The notes under the pieces: model-generated | Database searches by the model: none | Told to the model about the DNA's origin: nothing | What the model saw: only the letters and a program-made list of their open reading frames with translations | Part shown: positions 52,645 through 61,825 of the stretch, piece after piece | Layout of the letters: every line of letters starts with the position of its first letter | Position numbering within the stretch: the first letter of the stretch is position 1 | Translations under genes and position numbers: made by a program | Assembly (NCBI RefSeq): GCF_900142295.1 | Contig: NZ_FSRL01000001.1 | Span: 992,001-1,056,000 of the forward strand | Length of the DNA: 64,000 nt | Reading direction: 5' to 3' | Source: Vannielia litorea | GTDB lineage: Bacteria > Pseudomonadota > Alphaproteobacteria > Rhodobacterales > Rhodobacteraceae

Positions 52645-54354
52645 GTGGGCGAGAGCGAAGGGCAGGGCGAGAGCGCGGGACCGGGCCCGCTGCGGCAGCG
52701 CCTGTCGGAGCTGCGGGAGGGGGCGGAGACGCTGCTGCGCGTGCTGCGCCAGCGCGGCCCGAGCCAGGTGCAGTTCTGGTTCATCGCGCTGGCCCTCGGC
52801 GTGGCGGCGGGCTATGCCGCCTGCCTCTTCCGGCTCGGGATCGACCTGCTGCAGGGCGCGCTCTACGGCACCGATGACACCAGGATGATCCACTCCTTCG
52901 CCGCCGGGCTGCCCTGGTGGTGGGTGTTGTTGCTGCCGATCCTCGGCGGGCTGGCGGTGGGGCTGATCCTCGACCGCTTCGCCCCCGGCGCGCGGGTGCG
53001 TGCCGTGGCCGACGTGATCCACGGCGCGGCGCTGAACCGGGGGCGGGTGGAGCAACGCGCCGGCCTTGCCTCGGCGGTGGCCTCGCTCATCACGCTCTCG
53101 TCGGGGGGCTCGACCGGCCGCGAGGGGCCGGTGGTGCACCTTGCGGCCGTGATCTCCTCCTGGGTCAGCGAACGGATCAACGCCAATGGCGTCACCGGGC
53201 GCGACCTGATGGGCTGCGCCGTGGCCGCCGCCGTCTCGGCCTCGTTCAACGCGCCGATCGCGGGGGCGCTCTTTGCGCTGGAGGTGGTGCTGCGGCATTT
53301 CGCGGTGCATGCCTTTGCGCCCATCGTCATCGCCAGCGTCGCGGGCACGGTGGTGTCGCGCAGCTTTTTCGGCGATGTGGCGGAGTTCACCCTCGGCGGC
53401 GACGGGGTGCTGAGCTTCTATGTCGAGCTGCCCGCCTTCCTGCTGCTCGGGCTGACCTGCGGGCTGGTGGCGGTGGTGATGATGCGGGCGGTGTTCTGGG
53501 CCGACGGGCTGGGCGACAGCGTGATGGCCGCCACCCGGCTGCCACGCTGGCTGCGGCCGGCGATGGCCGGCGCGCTGCTGGGAGGCATGGCGATCTTCTA
53601 CCCGCATATCATCGGGGTGGGCTATGAGACGACCTCGGCGGCCCTGACCGGCGAGCTGGTGTTCCGCGAGGCGGTGGTCTTCGTGATCCTCAAGGTGGCC
53701 GCGGTGGCGATCACCATGGCGGGACGGATGGGCGGCGGCATGTTCTCGCCCTCGCTGATGGTGGGCGCGCTCACCGGGCTTGCCTTCGGCGTGGTGGCCA
53801 CCGGGATCTTTCCCGAGGTCTCGGGCACGCCCACGCTCTACGCGCTGGCGGGCATGGGCGCGCTGGCGGCGGCGGTGCTGGGCGCGCCGATCTCGACCAC
53901 GCTCATCGTCTTCGAGCTGACCGGCGACTGGCAGACCGGGCTTGCGGTGATGGTCGCCGTCTCGCTCTCCACGGCAATCTCGTCACGGCTGGTGGATGGC
54001 AGCTTCTTTCTGACCCAGCTGGAGCGGCGGGGCATTCACATGGCGGCGGGGCCGCAGGCCTATCTGCTCTCGGTCCATTCGGCGGCGGCGGTGATGCGCG
54101 GGGTCGACAGCCCGAGGGCCGCCCCGCGCGAGACCTGCGAGGAGATGATGGCGGCGGGCATCGTCCTGGCCCCCGACACCACGCTCGAAACCGCGCTGCC
54201 GATGTTCGAGACCAGCGGCCACAGCTTCATCCCGGTGGTCGCGCCGGCGGGCGACGGCGGCGCGGGCGAGCTGATGGGGGCGCTGTTTCATCTCGATGCG
54301 CTCAGGGCCTACAACCGCGCGCTTGCGGAGACGGCGGCGGAAGAGCACAGCTGA
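52645..54354 (+). CDS. ClC chloride channel/transporter with C-terminal CBS region
   Basis: A 569-residue integral membrane protein. The ClC core has SSGGSTGREGPVVHLAAVIS near 152, containing the external gating Glu, and SASFNAPIAGALFALEVV near 193. At the position of the internal proton Glu of ClC-ec1 (E203) there is Val, as in ClC channels. The GSGIP filter is not recognisable; the corresponding region reads VRAVADVIHGAAL. A degenerate CBS pair occupies about 460-560 (TCEEMMAAGIVLAPDTTLE, HSFIPVV). The start is GTG at 52645. Channel-like or uncoupled Cl- conduction is inference. Confidence 0.9.
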   Translation: MGESEGQGESAGPGPLRQRLSELREGAETLLRVLRQRGPSQVQFWFIALALGVAAGYAACLFRLGIDLLQGALYGTDDTRMIHSFAAGLPWWWVLLLPILGGLAVGLILDRFAPGARVRAVADVIHGAALNRGRVEQRAGLASAVASLITLSSGGSTGREGPVVHLAAVISSWVSERINANGVTGRDLMGCAVAAAVSASFNAPIAGALFALEVVLRHFAVHAFAPIVIASVAGTVVSRSFFGDVAEFTLGGDGVLSFYVELPAFLLLGLTCGLVAVVMMRAVFWADGLGDSVMAATRLPRWLRPAMAGALLGGMAIFYPHIIGVGYETTSAALTGELVFREAVVFVILKVAAVAITMAGRMGGGMFSPSLMVGALTGLAFGVVATGIFPEVSGTPTLYALAGMGALAAAVLGAPISTTLIVFELTGDWQTGLAVMVAVSLSTAISSRLVDGSFFLTQLERRGIHMAAGPQAYLLSVHSAAAVMRGVDSPRAAPRETCEEMMAAGIVLAPDTTLETALPMFETSGHSFIPVVAPAGDGGAGELMGALFHLDALRAYNRALAETAAEEHS

Positions 54355-54392
54355 GAGATTGCTCCCGAAGAGATTTCGGGCCTCCGGAAGGT

Positions 54393-54450
54393 GTGTTTTC
54401 AGGACCAATGAGACAGGGACTCACCCGCTTCTCATTGGTCCGGGAAACAC
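54393..54450. repeat. Long hairpin with 21-base arms after the ClC gene
   Basis: Arms 54393-54413 and 54430-54450 pair at all but two positions around a 16-base loop. The core of the arm is GGACCAATGAGA. I recall GGACCAATGAGA hairpins as a common Rhodobacteraceae intergenic element. It lies between the ClC stop and the convergent DUF427 stop and could end transcription from either side. Confidence 0.65.
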
Positions 54451-54461
54451 TTCGCGGGCGT

Positions 54462-54482
54462 GTGGGGGTGTGAAACCCCCAC
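54462..54482. terminator. Second stem-loop between ClC and DUF427
   Basis: GTGGGGGT-GTGAA-ACCCCCAC is an 8-bp stem with a 5-base loop, 12 bases after the long hairpin. No T-run. A likely bidirectional end-of-transcript element. Confidence 0.45.
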
Positions 54483-54522
54483 CGCGAGACGGCCCGGCCG
54501 GGCGCCAGGTTCAGGCCAGGGC

Positions 54523-54864
54523 TCAGATCTGCTCGACCGTCACCTTCTCGGCGTAGAAGGCCATGTGGTCCTTGATCCGCTCCACGCCGGTCTTCGGGGC
54601 CTCGTAGGACCAGGCGGCATTCTGGATCGTGCCGGACTTGATCTCGATGTCGTAGTGCTGGGCCTCGCCCTTGTGGGGGCAGTGGGTGACCGTGTCGGAC
54701 TTGTCGAGGAAGGCCATTGCGATGTCTTCGCGCGGGAAGTAGATGACGAAGGGCATGCTGCCCTCGGTGAGTTCCAGCGCGCGGCTGCTCTCGCCCAGCA
54801 CGGCGCCGCCGGCGCGCACCACCCAGGTTCCGTCGGCTTCGCGTATCTTGATGTGATCGGCCAT
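54523..54864 (-). CDS. DUF427 family protein
   Basis: A 113-residue protein. The FVIYFPREDIAMAFLDKS near 38, TVTHCPHKGEAQHYDI near 58 and AAWSYEAPKTGVERIKDHMAF near 82 blocks are characteristic of DUF427 (nucleotidyltransferase-like fold family, function unknown). All core residues of the family are present. The ATG follows AGGCAAGGGATGG. A near-palindrome lies about 28 bases upstream. Confidence 0.92.
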   Translation of the reverse strand: MADHIKIREADGTWVVRAGGAVLGESSRALELTEGSMPFVIYFPREDIAMAFLDKSDTVTHCPHKGEAQHYDIEIKSGTIQNAAWSYEAPKTGVERIKDHMAFYAEKVTVEQI

Positions 54865-54891
54865 CCCTTGCCTCCCTTTATCGTTGGTTGA

Positions 54892-54909
54892 GGGGGTTAT
54901 ATAGCCCCC
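54892..54909. promoter_or_regulatory. Near-palindrome upstream of DUF427
   Basis: GGGGG and CCCCC arms flank TTATATAG, which gives an 18-base near-palindrome with a central TATATA. It lies between the DUF427 start and the aminopeptidase stop, in the likely DUF427 promoter. No regulator is known. Confidence 0.35.
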
Positions 54910-54948
54910 GAGGGTGACAGGTAAATGTCGCCCGAGATTCCCTTGCGT

Positions 54949-56745
54949 CTAGAGCGGAGCCGTGGCCTGGCGCAGCCAGTCGCGCACCTCGCCGCGGACC
55001 CTTGGGCCGACCCGCGCCCAGACTTCGGCATGGTAGCTGTCGAGCCAGTCGCGCTCGCCCGGCGATAGCATCCCGGGCAGGATCAGATGGCGGTCGATGG
55101 GCACCCAGGTGAGGGTTTCGAAGGAGAGCATCTCGCGGTCGTCCGCCCCGGCGAGGGCAGGCGCGGGCTCGACCACGACGAGGTTTTCGATGCGGATGCC
55201 CCAGGCGCCTTCGCGGTAGTAGCCCGGCTCGTTGGACAGGATCATGCCCGGCTCCAGCGGGATCTCGGAAATGCGCGAGAGCCGCGCCGGCCCCTCGTGG
55301 ACCGAGAGGTAGGCGCCGACGCCGTGGCCGGTGCCGTGGTCGTAATCCTGCCCGGCGAGCCAGAGCGGGTAGCGGGCGACCGCCTCGAGGTCGCGGCCGG
55401 CGCGGCCCCGGGGCCAGCGCAGGCGCGACACCGCGATCATGCCCTGGAGAACGCGGGTGAAGGCCTCTGCCGCGCCTTCGGGGGGCGGGCCCACGGTGAC
55501 GGTGCGGGTGATGTCGGTGGTGCCGTCGAGATACTGGCCGCCCGAGTCGACCAGCAGAAGCTCGCCCGGCGACACGCTTCGGTTGGTCTCGTGAGTGACG
55601 CGGTAGTGGACGATGGCGCCGTTCGGCCCGGCGCCGCTGATCGTGTCGAAGCTGATCTCGCGCAGCTCGTTGGCCTCGCGGCGGAAGCCCTCGAGCTTTT
55701 CGACCACCGAGATCTCGGTGAGGGTGCCGCCCTGGGCCGCGTCATCGAGCCAGGCGAGGAACCTGACCATCGCCACCGCGTCGCGCAGGTGAGCATCGCG
55801 CATGCCCTGCAGCTCGGCGGCGTTCTTCTGCGCCTTGGGCAGCAGGCAGGGGTCGGCGCCGTGGACGGCCTCGGCCTTGCCGGAGAGGAGGCTGGCCACG
55901 GCCTGCGAGGCGCTCTCGGGGTCGATCCGGACGCGGCCACCCAGCTCGGCCAGCGCGGCGGCGAAGCTCTCGCGCGGGAGCACGGTGACATCCGCGCCGA
56001 GATCGAGCCCGGCGGCCTGGGCCGGATTGCAGAAAAGATCAACCTTGCCAGAGGCTTCGAGCACGGCGTTGACGCGGGCGATGGGGTTGCGCGCGATGTC
56101 GGCGCCACGGATGTTGAGCAGCCAGCAGACGGAATCGGGCAGGGTGAGGACTGCCGCGCCGCAGCCCTCCGCGCGCAGTTCGGCCCCGAGGCGGGCGCGC
56201 TTGGCGGCGCTCTCCTCGCCGGCGAACTGGAGCGGATGGGCGACGATGGGTTCGGCGGGCTCGGCCGGGCGGTCGGGCCAGATGGCATCGACCGGGTTTT
56301 CCTCCACCGGCACCAGCGCGAGGCCGCGGGCGGCGAGGGCCTTCTCCAGCGCGGCGATCTCCTTGACGGTGTGCAGCCAGGGGTCGAAACCGATGCGCGC
56401 CCCCTCGGGCGCCTGGGCGATCAGCCAGTCGGCGAGGCCGGTCTCGGGCCAGGGGACCGGGGTGAAGGCGGCGAGATCGACCTGGGCCTTCACCTGCACC
56501 CGGTAGCGCCCGTCGATGAAGACGCCGGCCACCTCGGGCAGCACCGCGGCAAAGCCCGCCGAGCCGGTGAAGCCGGTGAGCCAGGACAGCCGCTCGTCGC
56601 AGGGGGCCACGTATTCGCCCTGGTGCCGGTCGGCGCGGGGGACGAGGAAGCCGGTGAGGCCCTGCTCCGCGAGCCGGGCGCGCAGGGCCGCGAGCCGGGG
56701 CGGGCCATCGGAGGGGCGGGTGGTGGCGTCGAAGGTCTGGAACAT
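54949..56745 (-). CDS. pepP: Aminopeptidase P (M24B)
   Basis: A 598-residue Xaa-Pro aminopeptidase. Two creatinase N-domains (about 17-150 and 160-310) precede the pita-bread catalytic domain. The metal site is seen in LLVDSGGQYLDGTTDITRT near 403 (two Asp), HGTGHGVGAYLSVHEGP near 480 (His), ILSNEPGYYREG near 510 (Glu) and FETLTWVP near 545 (Glu). The length of about 600 matches the three-domain type. AGGAA precedes the ATG. It lies 68 bases after cobT on the same strand, with a palindromic repeat in the gap. Confidence 0.95.
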   Translation of the reverse strand: MFQTFDATTRPSDGPPRLAALRARLAEQGLTGFLVPRADRHQGEYVAPCDERLSWLTGFTGSAGFAAVLPEVAGVFIDGRYRVQVKAQVDLAAFTPVPWPETGLADWLIAQAPEGARIGFDPWLHTVKEIAALEKALAARGLALVPVEENPVDAIWPDRPAEPAEPIVAHPLQFAGEESAAKRARLGAELRAEGCGAAVLTLPDSVCWLLNIRGADIARNPIARVNAVLEASGKVDLFCNPAQAAGLDLGADVTVLPRESFAAALAELGGRVRIDPESASQAVASLLSGKAEAVHGADPCLLPKAQKNAAELQGMRDAHLRDAVAMVRFLAWLDDAAQGGTLTEISVVEKLEGFRREANELREISFDTISGAGPNGAIVHYRVTHETNRSVSPGELLLVDSGGQYLDGTTDITRTVTVGPPPEGAAEAFTRVLQGMIAVSRLRWPRGRAGRDLEAVARYPLWLAGQDYDHGTGHGVGAYLSVHEGPARLSRISEIPLEPGMILSNEPGYYREGAWGIRIENLVVVEPAPALAGADDREMLSFETLTWVPIDRHLILPGMLSPGERDWLDSYHAEVWARVGPRVRGEVRDWLRQATAPL

Positions 56746-56787
56746 CGGACTTCCTGGCAAGGCGGGTCTTTGGCCCACCGGTCGGAA

Positions 56788-56813
56788 GGCGGGCAGATTG
56801 CCCACCCTGCGGG
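56788..56813. repeat. GGCGGGCAGATTGCCCACC palindromic repeat between cobT and pepP
   Basis: GGCGGGCAGATTGCCCACC (56788-56806) followed by CTGCGGG; same family as 32672 and 48179. It ends at the cobT stop codon. Confidence 0.7.
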
Positions 56814-58688
56814 TCAACTGGCGCGTTTCATCCCCATCACCCGGGCCCGCGCACGCGGGTCGCTGTCGAAGAGCGAGGCGAGCTGCTCGGTCATGGCGCC
56901 GGCGAGTTGTTCGACGTCGGTGATGGTCACGGCGCGGTCGTAGTAGCGGGTCACGTCATGGCCGATGCCGATGGCGAGGAGCTCGACGATCTTGCGCTTC
57001 TCGATCATGGCAATCACGTCGCGCAGGTGCTTTTCGAGGTAGTTGGCCGGGTTCACCGAGAGGGTGGAATCATCGACCGGGGCGCCGTCGGAGATGACCA
57101 TGAGGATCTTGCGGACCTCGCGGCGTCCGACCATGCGGCGGTGGGCCCATTCGAGGGCCTCGCCGTCGATGTTTTCTTTCAGCAGGCCCTCTTTCATCAT
57201 CAGGCCGAGGTTGGCGCGGGCGCGGCGCCAGGGGGCATCGGCGCTCTTGTAGATGATGTGGCGCAGGTCGTTGAGGCGGCCGGGCACCTGGGGGCGGCCT
57301 TCGGCGAGCCATTTCTCGCGGGCCTGCCCGCCTTTCCAGGCGCGGGTGGTGAAGCCGAGGATCTCGACCTTCACCTGGCAGCGCTCCAGCGTGCGGGCCA
57401 GCACGTCGGCGCAGATCGCGGCGATGGAGATCGGGCGGCCGCGCATCGAGCCCGAGTTGTCGAGCAGGAGCGTGACCACGGTGTCGCGGAACTCGGTGTC
57501 CTTCTCGACCTTGAAGGAGAGCGGCGTGGTGGGGTTGGCGACGACGCGGGCCAGTCGCCCGGCGTCGAGGATGCCCTCTTCGCGGTCGAACTCCCAGCTC
57601 CGGTTCTGCTGGGCCTGCAAGCGGCGCTGGAGCTTGTTGGCCAGCCGCGACACGGCGCCCTTCAGCGGTTCGAGCTGCTGGTCGAGGTAGTCGCGCAGGC
57701 GCTCCAGCTCGGCGGGCTGGGCCAGCTCCTCTGCGGGGATCTCCTCGTCGAAGGTATTGTCATAGATGATATAATTCGGGTCGGCGTCGGAGGCAGGCGC
57801 GGGAGGCGGGGGCTCGAGCGGGGCCTCGCCCTCGGGCATCTCGGCCTCCTCGCCTTCCTCTGTCTCGGCCATGTCGTCCATGGAGACGGTGGCCTCGGAG
57901 GGGTCGTCGGACTGCTCCTGATCCTGCTCGGGGTTGGCGTCGGTCTCGTCTTCCTGGTCGCTGTCGTCCTCGCCGGTGCTGTCGGCCTCGTCCTGATCCT
58001 CCTCGGCCTCGTCGCCCTCGGCCTCGTCGTCTTCCATGTCGGGGTCGTCGCCGAGCTGGTCGCCGTAGCCGAGATCCTGGATCACCTGGCGGGCGAACCG
58101 GGCAAAGGCCTGCTGGTCGGCGAGCACGCCCTGCAGGTCGTCCAGGGTGCCGGCGGCGGAGCCCTCGAGGTGGTCGCGCCAGAGGTCGAGCACGTTCTGG
58201 GCGCCGGGGGGCAGGGTGCGGCCCGTGGCGAGGTTGCGCACGAGGTAGCCCGCGGCCTCGGCCAGCGGCGCCTCGGACATCTGCGTCAGGTTGCCGTAGC
58301 CGCGGCGGTCGGCCTCGGCGCCGATCCTGGCGTCGATGTTCTTGGCGGTGCCGGGCATGACGCGGGCGCCCACGGCCTCGCAGCGGGCGGTTTCCATCGC
58401 GGCGTAGATGTCGCGGGCGAGCTGGCCCTGGGGCGCGTAGCGGGCGGCCACCTTCTCGTCGTGATACTTGTGGCGCAGCGCCAGGGCGTCGGCTGTGCCG
58501 CGGGCCAGCAGCACCTCCTCGGCGGTCATCCGGCGCGAGACCTGGGGCAGGCGCAGCCCGTCGCCGGTTGTCCCGGGCGGGTCGACCGAATAGGTGACCG
58601 CGAGCTCGGGATCGTCGGCCATGACCTTGGTGGCCTCCGCGAGGGCCTTCTTGAAAGGGTCTGCCGGGTTGTCGGACGATTTAGCCAT
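56814..58688 (-). CDS. cobT: Aerobic cobaltochelatase subunit CobT
   Basis: A 624-residue subunit of the CobNST cobaltochelatase, which inserts Co into hydrogenobyrinate a,c-diamide. The N-terminal helical domain ([35 protein letters not shown] near 74) is followed by a very acidic segment (about 210-315) and a C-terminal VWA domain with the metal-site motif [18 protein letters not shown] near 410. [16 protein letters not shown] near 525 is also typical. It works with the AAA subunit CobS, encoded 2 kb upstream on the same strand; cobN is not in the window. Divergent from the flavin reductase. Confidence 0.96.
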   Translation of the reverse strand: MAKSSDNPADPFKKALAEATKVMADDPELAVTYSVDPPGTTGDGLRLPQVSRRMTAEEVLLARGTADALALRHKYHDEKVAARYAPQGQLARDIYAAMETARCEAVGARVMPGTAKNIDARIGAEADRRGYGNLTQMSEAPLAEAAGYLVRNLATGRTLPPGAQNVLDLWRDHLEGSAAGTLDDLQGVLADQQAFARFARQVIQDLGYGDQLGDDPDMEDDEAEGDEAEEDQDEADSTGEDDSDQEDETDANPEQDQEQSDDPSEATVSMDDMAETEEGEEAEMPEGEAPLEPPPPAPASDADPNYIIYDNTFDEEIPAEELAQPAELERLRDYLDQQLEPLKGAVSRLANKLQRRLQAQQNRSWEFDREEGILDAGRLARVVANPTTPLSFKVEKDTEFRDTVVTLLLDNSGSMRGRPISIAAICADVLARTLERCQVKVEILGFTTRAWKGGQAREKWLAEGRPQVPGRLNDLRHIIYKSADAPWRRARANLGLMMKEGLLKENIDGEALEWAHRRMVGRREVRKILMVISDGAPVDDSTLSVNPANYLEKHLRDVIAMIEKRKIVELLAIGIGHDVTRYYDRAVTITDVEQLAGAMTEQLASLFDSDPRARARVMGMKRAS

Positions 58689-58832
58689 GGGATCGGTAAA
58701 CCACCGCGACGAGGCGGGCGCAAGACCCGCGCGAAGCGGAGGTTTGGCCTGTGCGCAAACGCGCAGAACCACGGATTGAACGGGGCGTTGGGGTGCAAAC
58801 ATATATAGGCAAGAACAGAAACGGAGACCCCC

Positions 58833-59417
58833 ATGACCACCCCCAAGATCGCCATCATCATCGGTTCCACCCGCGACGCCCGCTTCGGCGACAAGCCGGC
58901 CAAGTGGCTCTACGACCGCGCCGCCAAGCGCGACGACTTCGAGGTGGAGCTGGTGGACCTGAAGGACTTTGACCTGCCGCTCTTCAACGAGAAGGCCTCC
59001 AACGCCTGGATGCCCTCCGAAGACCCCAGGGCGGTGGCCTGGCAGAACAAGATCGGCGAGTTCGACGGCTACATCTTTGTCACCGCCGAATACAACCGCT
59101 CGATCACCGGCGCTCTCAAGAACGCGCTGGACCAAGCCTACAAGGAATGGAACCGCAAGCCGATGGGTGCCTTGGGCTACGGCGGCGTGGGTGCGGCCCG
59201 TGCGGTGGAACACCTGCGCAACATCGCGGTGGAACTCCAGATGGTGCCCGTCCGCAATGCCGTTCACATCGCGGCGGGCAGCTTCATGAAGGTGCACCCG
59301 ATGGGCGAGAACGCCGAGATCAGCACCATCGAGGACGCCATCGGCGGCTCGGCAGATGCGCTCTTCGACGATATCGCCTGGTGGGCGAAGGCGACGAAGG
59401 CCGCGCGCGAGGCGTAA
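58833..59417 (+). CDS. NADPH-dependent FMN reductase family flavoprotein
   Basis: A 194-residue flavodoxin-fold protein. [20 protein letters not shown] near 6 binds the FMN phosphate. [21 protein letters not shown] near 90 is the second FMN loop, and [20 protein letters not shown] near 116 the third. It probably reduces quinones, azo or other electrophiles with NAD(P)H; no substrate can be named. GGAGAC lies just before the ATG. It is the only plus-strand gene between cobT and cobS and has its own terminator. Confidence 0.92.
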   Translation: MTTPKIAIIIGSTRDARFGDKPAKWLYDRAAKRDDFEVELVDLKDFDLPLFNEKASNAWMPSEDPRAVAWQNKIGEFDGYIFVTAEYNRSITGALKNALDQAYKEWNRKPMGALGYGGVGAARAVEHLRNIAVELQMVPVRNAVHIAAGSFMKVHPMGENAEISTIEDAIGGSADALFDDIAWWAKATKAAREA

Positions 59418-59475
59418 GATGCCTGTGTGGCGCGACAAGGCCTGTTGCCGGGCCGGACCGTCGGATTGAAGTGCG

Positions 59476-59504
59476 CGGGGCCCTCTGGGGCCCCGTTCTG
59501 CTTT
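59476..59504 (+). terminator. Rho-independent terminator after the flavin reductase
   Basis: CGGGGCCC-TCTG-GGGCCCCG is a perfect 8-bp stem, followed by TTCTGCTTT, about 58 bases after the stop. Confidence 0.85.
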
Positions 59505-59535
59505 GAGGCGCTTGGAAGGGCGGGATCGTGCGGCG

Positions 59536-59901
59536 CTAGTGCAAGCCCCATTTGTCGGGCAGGGCGAGGCCCACGGACTGGCAGAACTGCTCCTGCTCGT
59601 CCAGAAGCCGGGCTGCGGCGCTGATCTGGGCCGCGTCCTTCAGCATCACGCTGGCGCGGGTCCTGGCCGCCTGGGCGATGTAGTCGATGTCGCGGGCGAG
59701 CTCGGGGGCGAGCTCCCTGGCGGCGGCCAGAAAGCCGGCGGAGAGGTCGGCGGCCATCGGATCGCCGGGTCGCCGCTCGGCCACGGCCTGCCAGTAGCCG
59801 GCGCAATCCGCGGCGAGGTAGGGCAGGTCGTCATGGGCGGCGAGGTCGTGCGCCACGGCGGGTGTGGCGAGCAGGACAAGGAGGGCGGCGCGGCGGATCA
59901 T
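59536..59901 (-). CDS. Small secreted helical two-Cys protein (cobS-linked, 3)
   Basis: A 121-residue protein with signal peptide ([17 protein letters not shown]). The mature domain is about 100 residues, Ala-rich and mostly helical, with two cysteines near the ends of the fold ([14 protein letters not shown] near 33 and [10 protein letters not shown] near 107). It resembles the next gene in layout: an A-x-C-x-G-x-aromatic start and a C-terminal Cys helix. No family recognised. Last gene of the cobS-linked set; 24 bases after its neighbour. Confidence 0.7.
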   Translation of the reverse strand: MIRRAALLVLLATPAVAHDLAAHDDLPYLAADCAGYWQAVAERRPGDPMAADLSAGFLAAARELAPELARDIDYIAQAARTRASVMLKDAAQISAAARLLDEQEQFCQSVGLALPDKWGLH

Positions 59902-59925
59902 GCGGGCATCAGGCCCGGAGAGGGC

Positions 59926-60300
59926 TCATCCCGTCAAGAGGGCGGCGCAATTGGCGATCTCGGTCTCGGCGCGGGTGGCGGCCCAGTGGGCATCTTGCGG
60001 ATCATCGTTGAAGGTGGCGCGGGCGAGGAGCACCGCCTGGGCGTGCTTGGCCTCGATGCGGCGGGCCAGCACCTCGCGGCCCCGGCCCTCGGGCACGACG
60101 GCCTCGAGCAGCGCGATCATCGCGGCGCGGCGGCGGGTGGTCTGGTCGAGCTCGGGGTGGGGCAGGAGCCATTGATGCTCCATCAGGGCCGAGAAGCGGC
60201 CGGTGCAGGCGGCGAACTGCATCTCCAGCGGCTCGGCCTGCGCCGATGCGGTGACTGCTGCCAGAAGCCCTGCGAGGGCGATTGTTCTTTTTCTGCCCAT
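59926..60300 (-). CDS. Small secreted helical two-Cys protein (cobS-linked, 2)
   Basis: A 124-residue protein with signal peptide (MGRKRTIALAGLLAAVTASAQA). The mature part begins QFAACTGRFSALMEHQWLLP, has a long helix region (RRAAMIALLEAVVP, RRIEAKHAQAVLLARATF) and ends with EIANCAALLTG. The two cysteines are 81 residues apart and may clamp the helices. It is probably a distant paralog of the 59536 gene. No family recognised. A hairpin TCAAAC-GGGCA-GTTTGA lies about 30 bases upstream. Confidence 0.72.
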   Translation of the reverse strand: MGRKRTIALAGLLAAVTASAQAEPLEMQFAACTGRFSALMEHQWLLPHPELDQTTRRRAAMIALLEAVVPEGRGREVLARRIEAKHAQAVLLARATFNDDPQDAHWAATRAETEIANCAALLTG

Positions 60301-60331
60301 GATATGACCATTGCGCCTTTGATTGCGCCTG

Positions 60332-60348
60332 TCAAACGGGCAGTTTGA
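60332..60348. promoter_or_regulatory. Inverted repeat upstream of the 59926 gene
   Basis: TCAAAC-GGGCA-GTTTGA, 6-bp arms, in an AT-richer spot between the cobS-linked small genes. It is either an operator for the downstream gene or part of a weak terminator of the 60432 gene. Confidence 0.3.
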
Positions 60349-60431
60349 TAACGCGCGCGAGGCGCGCAGGGGCCTGCCCTTGGCGGGCAGTGTGCGGCAG
60401 AAGGGTTAATTCGGGGTAAGCCGCGCGTGAG

Positions 60432-60704
60432 TCAGGCGGCGTCGGTGCACTCGGAGAGGCGGGTGGGCAGGCTCTGGCCGGGGGGCAGCGCCTCGCCCGC
60501 GGTGGGGCCGAGGGTCTCAAGCCCGCGCAGCGCCTTGCGCATCAGGTCGAGGTCGGCCTCCAGCGCGGCCCGGCGGGAGCCTTCGGCGCCCCGGAGCGCG
60601 GCCTCGGTCAGCGAGATGCAGGCCGCAACCATCTGCTGCGGGGTCGGCGCCTGGGCCCAGGCGGGCGCGGCGCTCAGCAGAAGGGCGAGGACGGCAGCCC
60701 TCAT
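60432..60704 (-). CDS. Small secreted helical two-Cys protein (cobS-linked, 1)
   Basis: A 90-residue protein with signal peptide ([18 protein letters not shown]), a single long helical segment ([19 protein letters not shown]...[14 protein letters not shown]) and a C-terminal Cys (LSECTDAA). Two cysteines bracket the mature domain, as in the next two genes. The ATG overlaps the cobS stop (ATGA), so it is translated with cobS although its product is exported. Unknown function. Confidence 0.7.
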   Translation of the reverse strand: MRAAVLALLLSAAPAWAQAPTPQQMVAACISLTEAALRGAEGSRRAALEADLDLMRKALRGLETLGPTAGEALPPGQSLPTRLSECTDAA

Positions 60705-61672
60705 ACCGCCATCGACACGGCGCTCTCCGGCAGTTCCTCGTCGAAGCAGCGCTGGTAGAACTCGGCCACGGTCTGGCGTTCGAGCTCGTCGCACTTGTTG
60801 AGGAAGGTCAGCCGGAAGGCATAGCCGATGTTGCGGAAGATCTCGGCGTTCTGCGCCCAGTTGATGACCGTGCGGGGCGACATGACGGTGGAGAGATCGC
60901 CGTTCATGAAGGCGGTGCGAGTGAGGTCGGCCACGGTGACCATCTGGGAGATCTGCTTGCGGCCCTTCTCGGTGTTGTAATGCGGCGACTTCGACAGCAC
61001 GATCGCGGTTTCGGCGTCGTGGCTGAGGTAGTTCAGGGTGGCCACGAGGTTCCAGCGGTCCATCTGCGCCTGGTTGATCTGCTGGGTGCCGTGGTAGAGG
61101 CCGGTGGTGTCGCCCAGGCCCACGGTGTTGGAGGTGGCGAAGAGGCGGAAGCTCTTGTGCGGCGTGATGATCTCGTTCTGGTCGAGCAGGGTGAGCTTGC
61201 CGTCATGCTCCAGCACGCGCTGGATGACGAACATCACATCGGCCCGGCCGGCATCGTATTCGTCGAAGACGATCGCAACCGGGTTGCGCAGCGCCCAGGG
61301 CAGGATGCCCTCGTGGAACTCGGTCACCTGCTTGCCGTCGCGCAGCTTGATGGCATCCTTGCCGATCAGGTCGATCCGGGAGATGTGGCTGTCGAGGTTG
61401 ACGCGCACGCAGGGCCAGCTGAGCCGAGCGGCGACCTGCTCGATATGGGTCGACTTGCCGGTGCCGTGGTAGCCCTGGATCATGACGCGGCGATTGTGGG
61501 AGAACCCGGCGAGGATGGCGAGCGTGGTGTCGGGGTCGAACTTGTAGGTGCTGTCGATCTCGGGCACCCGGTCGGTTGCCTCGGCAAAGCCCTTCACCAC
61601 CATGTCGCTGTCGATCCCGAAGGCCTCGCGGACCGAAATCTCCTCGGTGGGTTTCATCACTTGCTCGCTCAT
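60701..61672 (-). CDS. cobS: Aerobic cobaltochelatase subunit CobS
   Basis: A 323-residue AAA+ ATPase that, with CobT, drives CobN-catalysed Co insertion. Walker A is [19 protein letters not shown] near 65, Walker [20 protein letters not shown] near 134 and sensor/Arg regions [21 protein letters not shown] near 175. The C-terminus with [21 protein letters not shown] is family-typical. The start at 61672 ([11 protein letters not shown]) avoids a basic upstream extension. Upstream is a 234-base divergent gap. Downstream it is coupled to a small secreted protein. Confidence 0.97.
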   Translation of the reverse strand: MSEQVMKPTEEISVREAFGIDSDMVVKGFAEATDRVPEIDSTYKFDPDTTLAILAGFSHNRRVMIQGYHGTGKSTHIEQVAARLSWPCVRVNLDSHISRIDLIGKDAIKLRDGKQVTEFHEGILPWALRNPVAIVFDEYDAGRADVMFVIQRVLEHDGKLTLLDQNEIITPHKSFRLFATSNTVGLGDTTGLYHGTQQINQAQMDRWNLVATLNYLSHDAETAIVLSKSPHYNTEKGRKQISQMVTVADLTRTAFMNGDLSTVMSPRTVINWAQNAEIFRNIGYAFRLTFLNKCDELERQTVAEFYQRCFDEELPESAVSMAV

Positions 61673-61811
61673 CGCCGTCTGCCTTCGCCGCTTGCGCCGG
61701 ACCCCTCGGGATGGAGCCGGGGGCAGGGCGCGTGATCCATCAGTGGGGTGGTGCAACATATCGCGGGCAGGTGCAAGAGCGGGAGGGCGCGGCGCGGGAC
61801 CGGCGAAAAAG

Positions 61812-61825
61812 CACCGTTAACGGTG
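61812..61825. promoter_or_regulatory. Perfect palindrome in the cobS divergent promoter region
   Basis: CACCGTTAACGGTG, a perfect 14-bp palindrome, lies 140 bases from cobS and 82 bases before the 61907 gene. This is a likely operator for one or both; the regulator is unknown. The rest of the 234-base gap shows no riboswitch-like fold that I can support. Confidence 0.4.
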
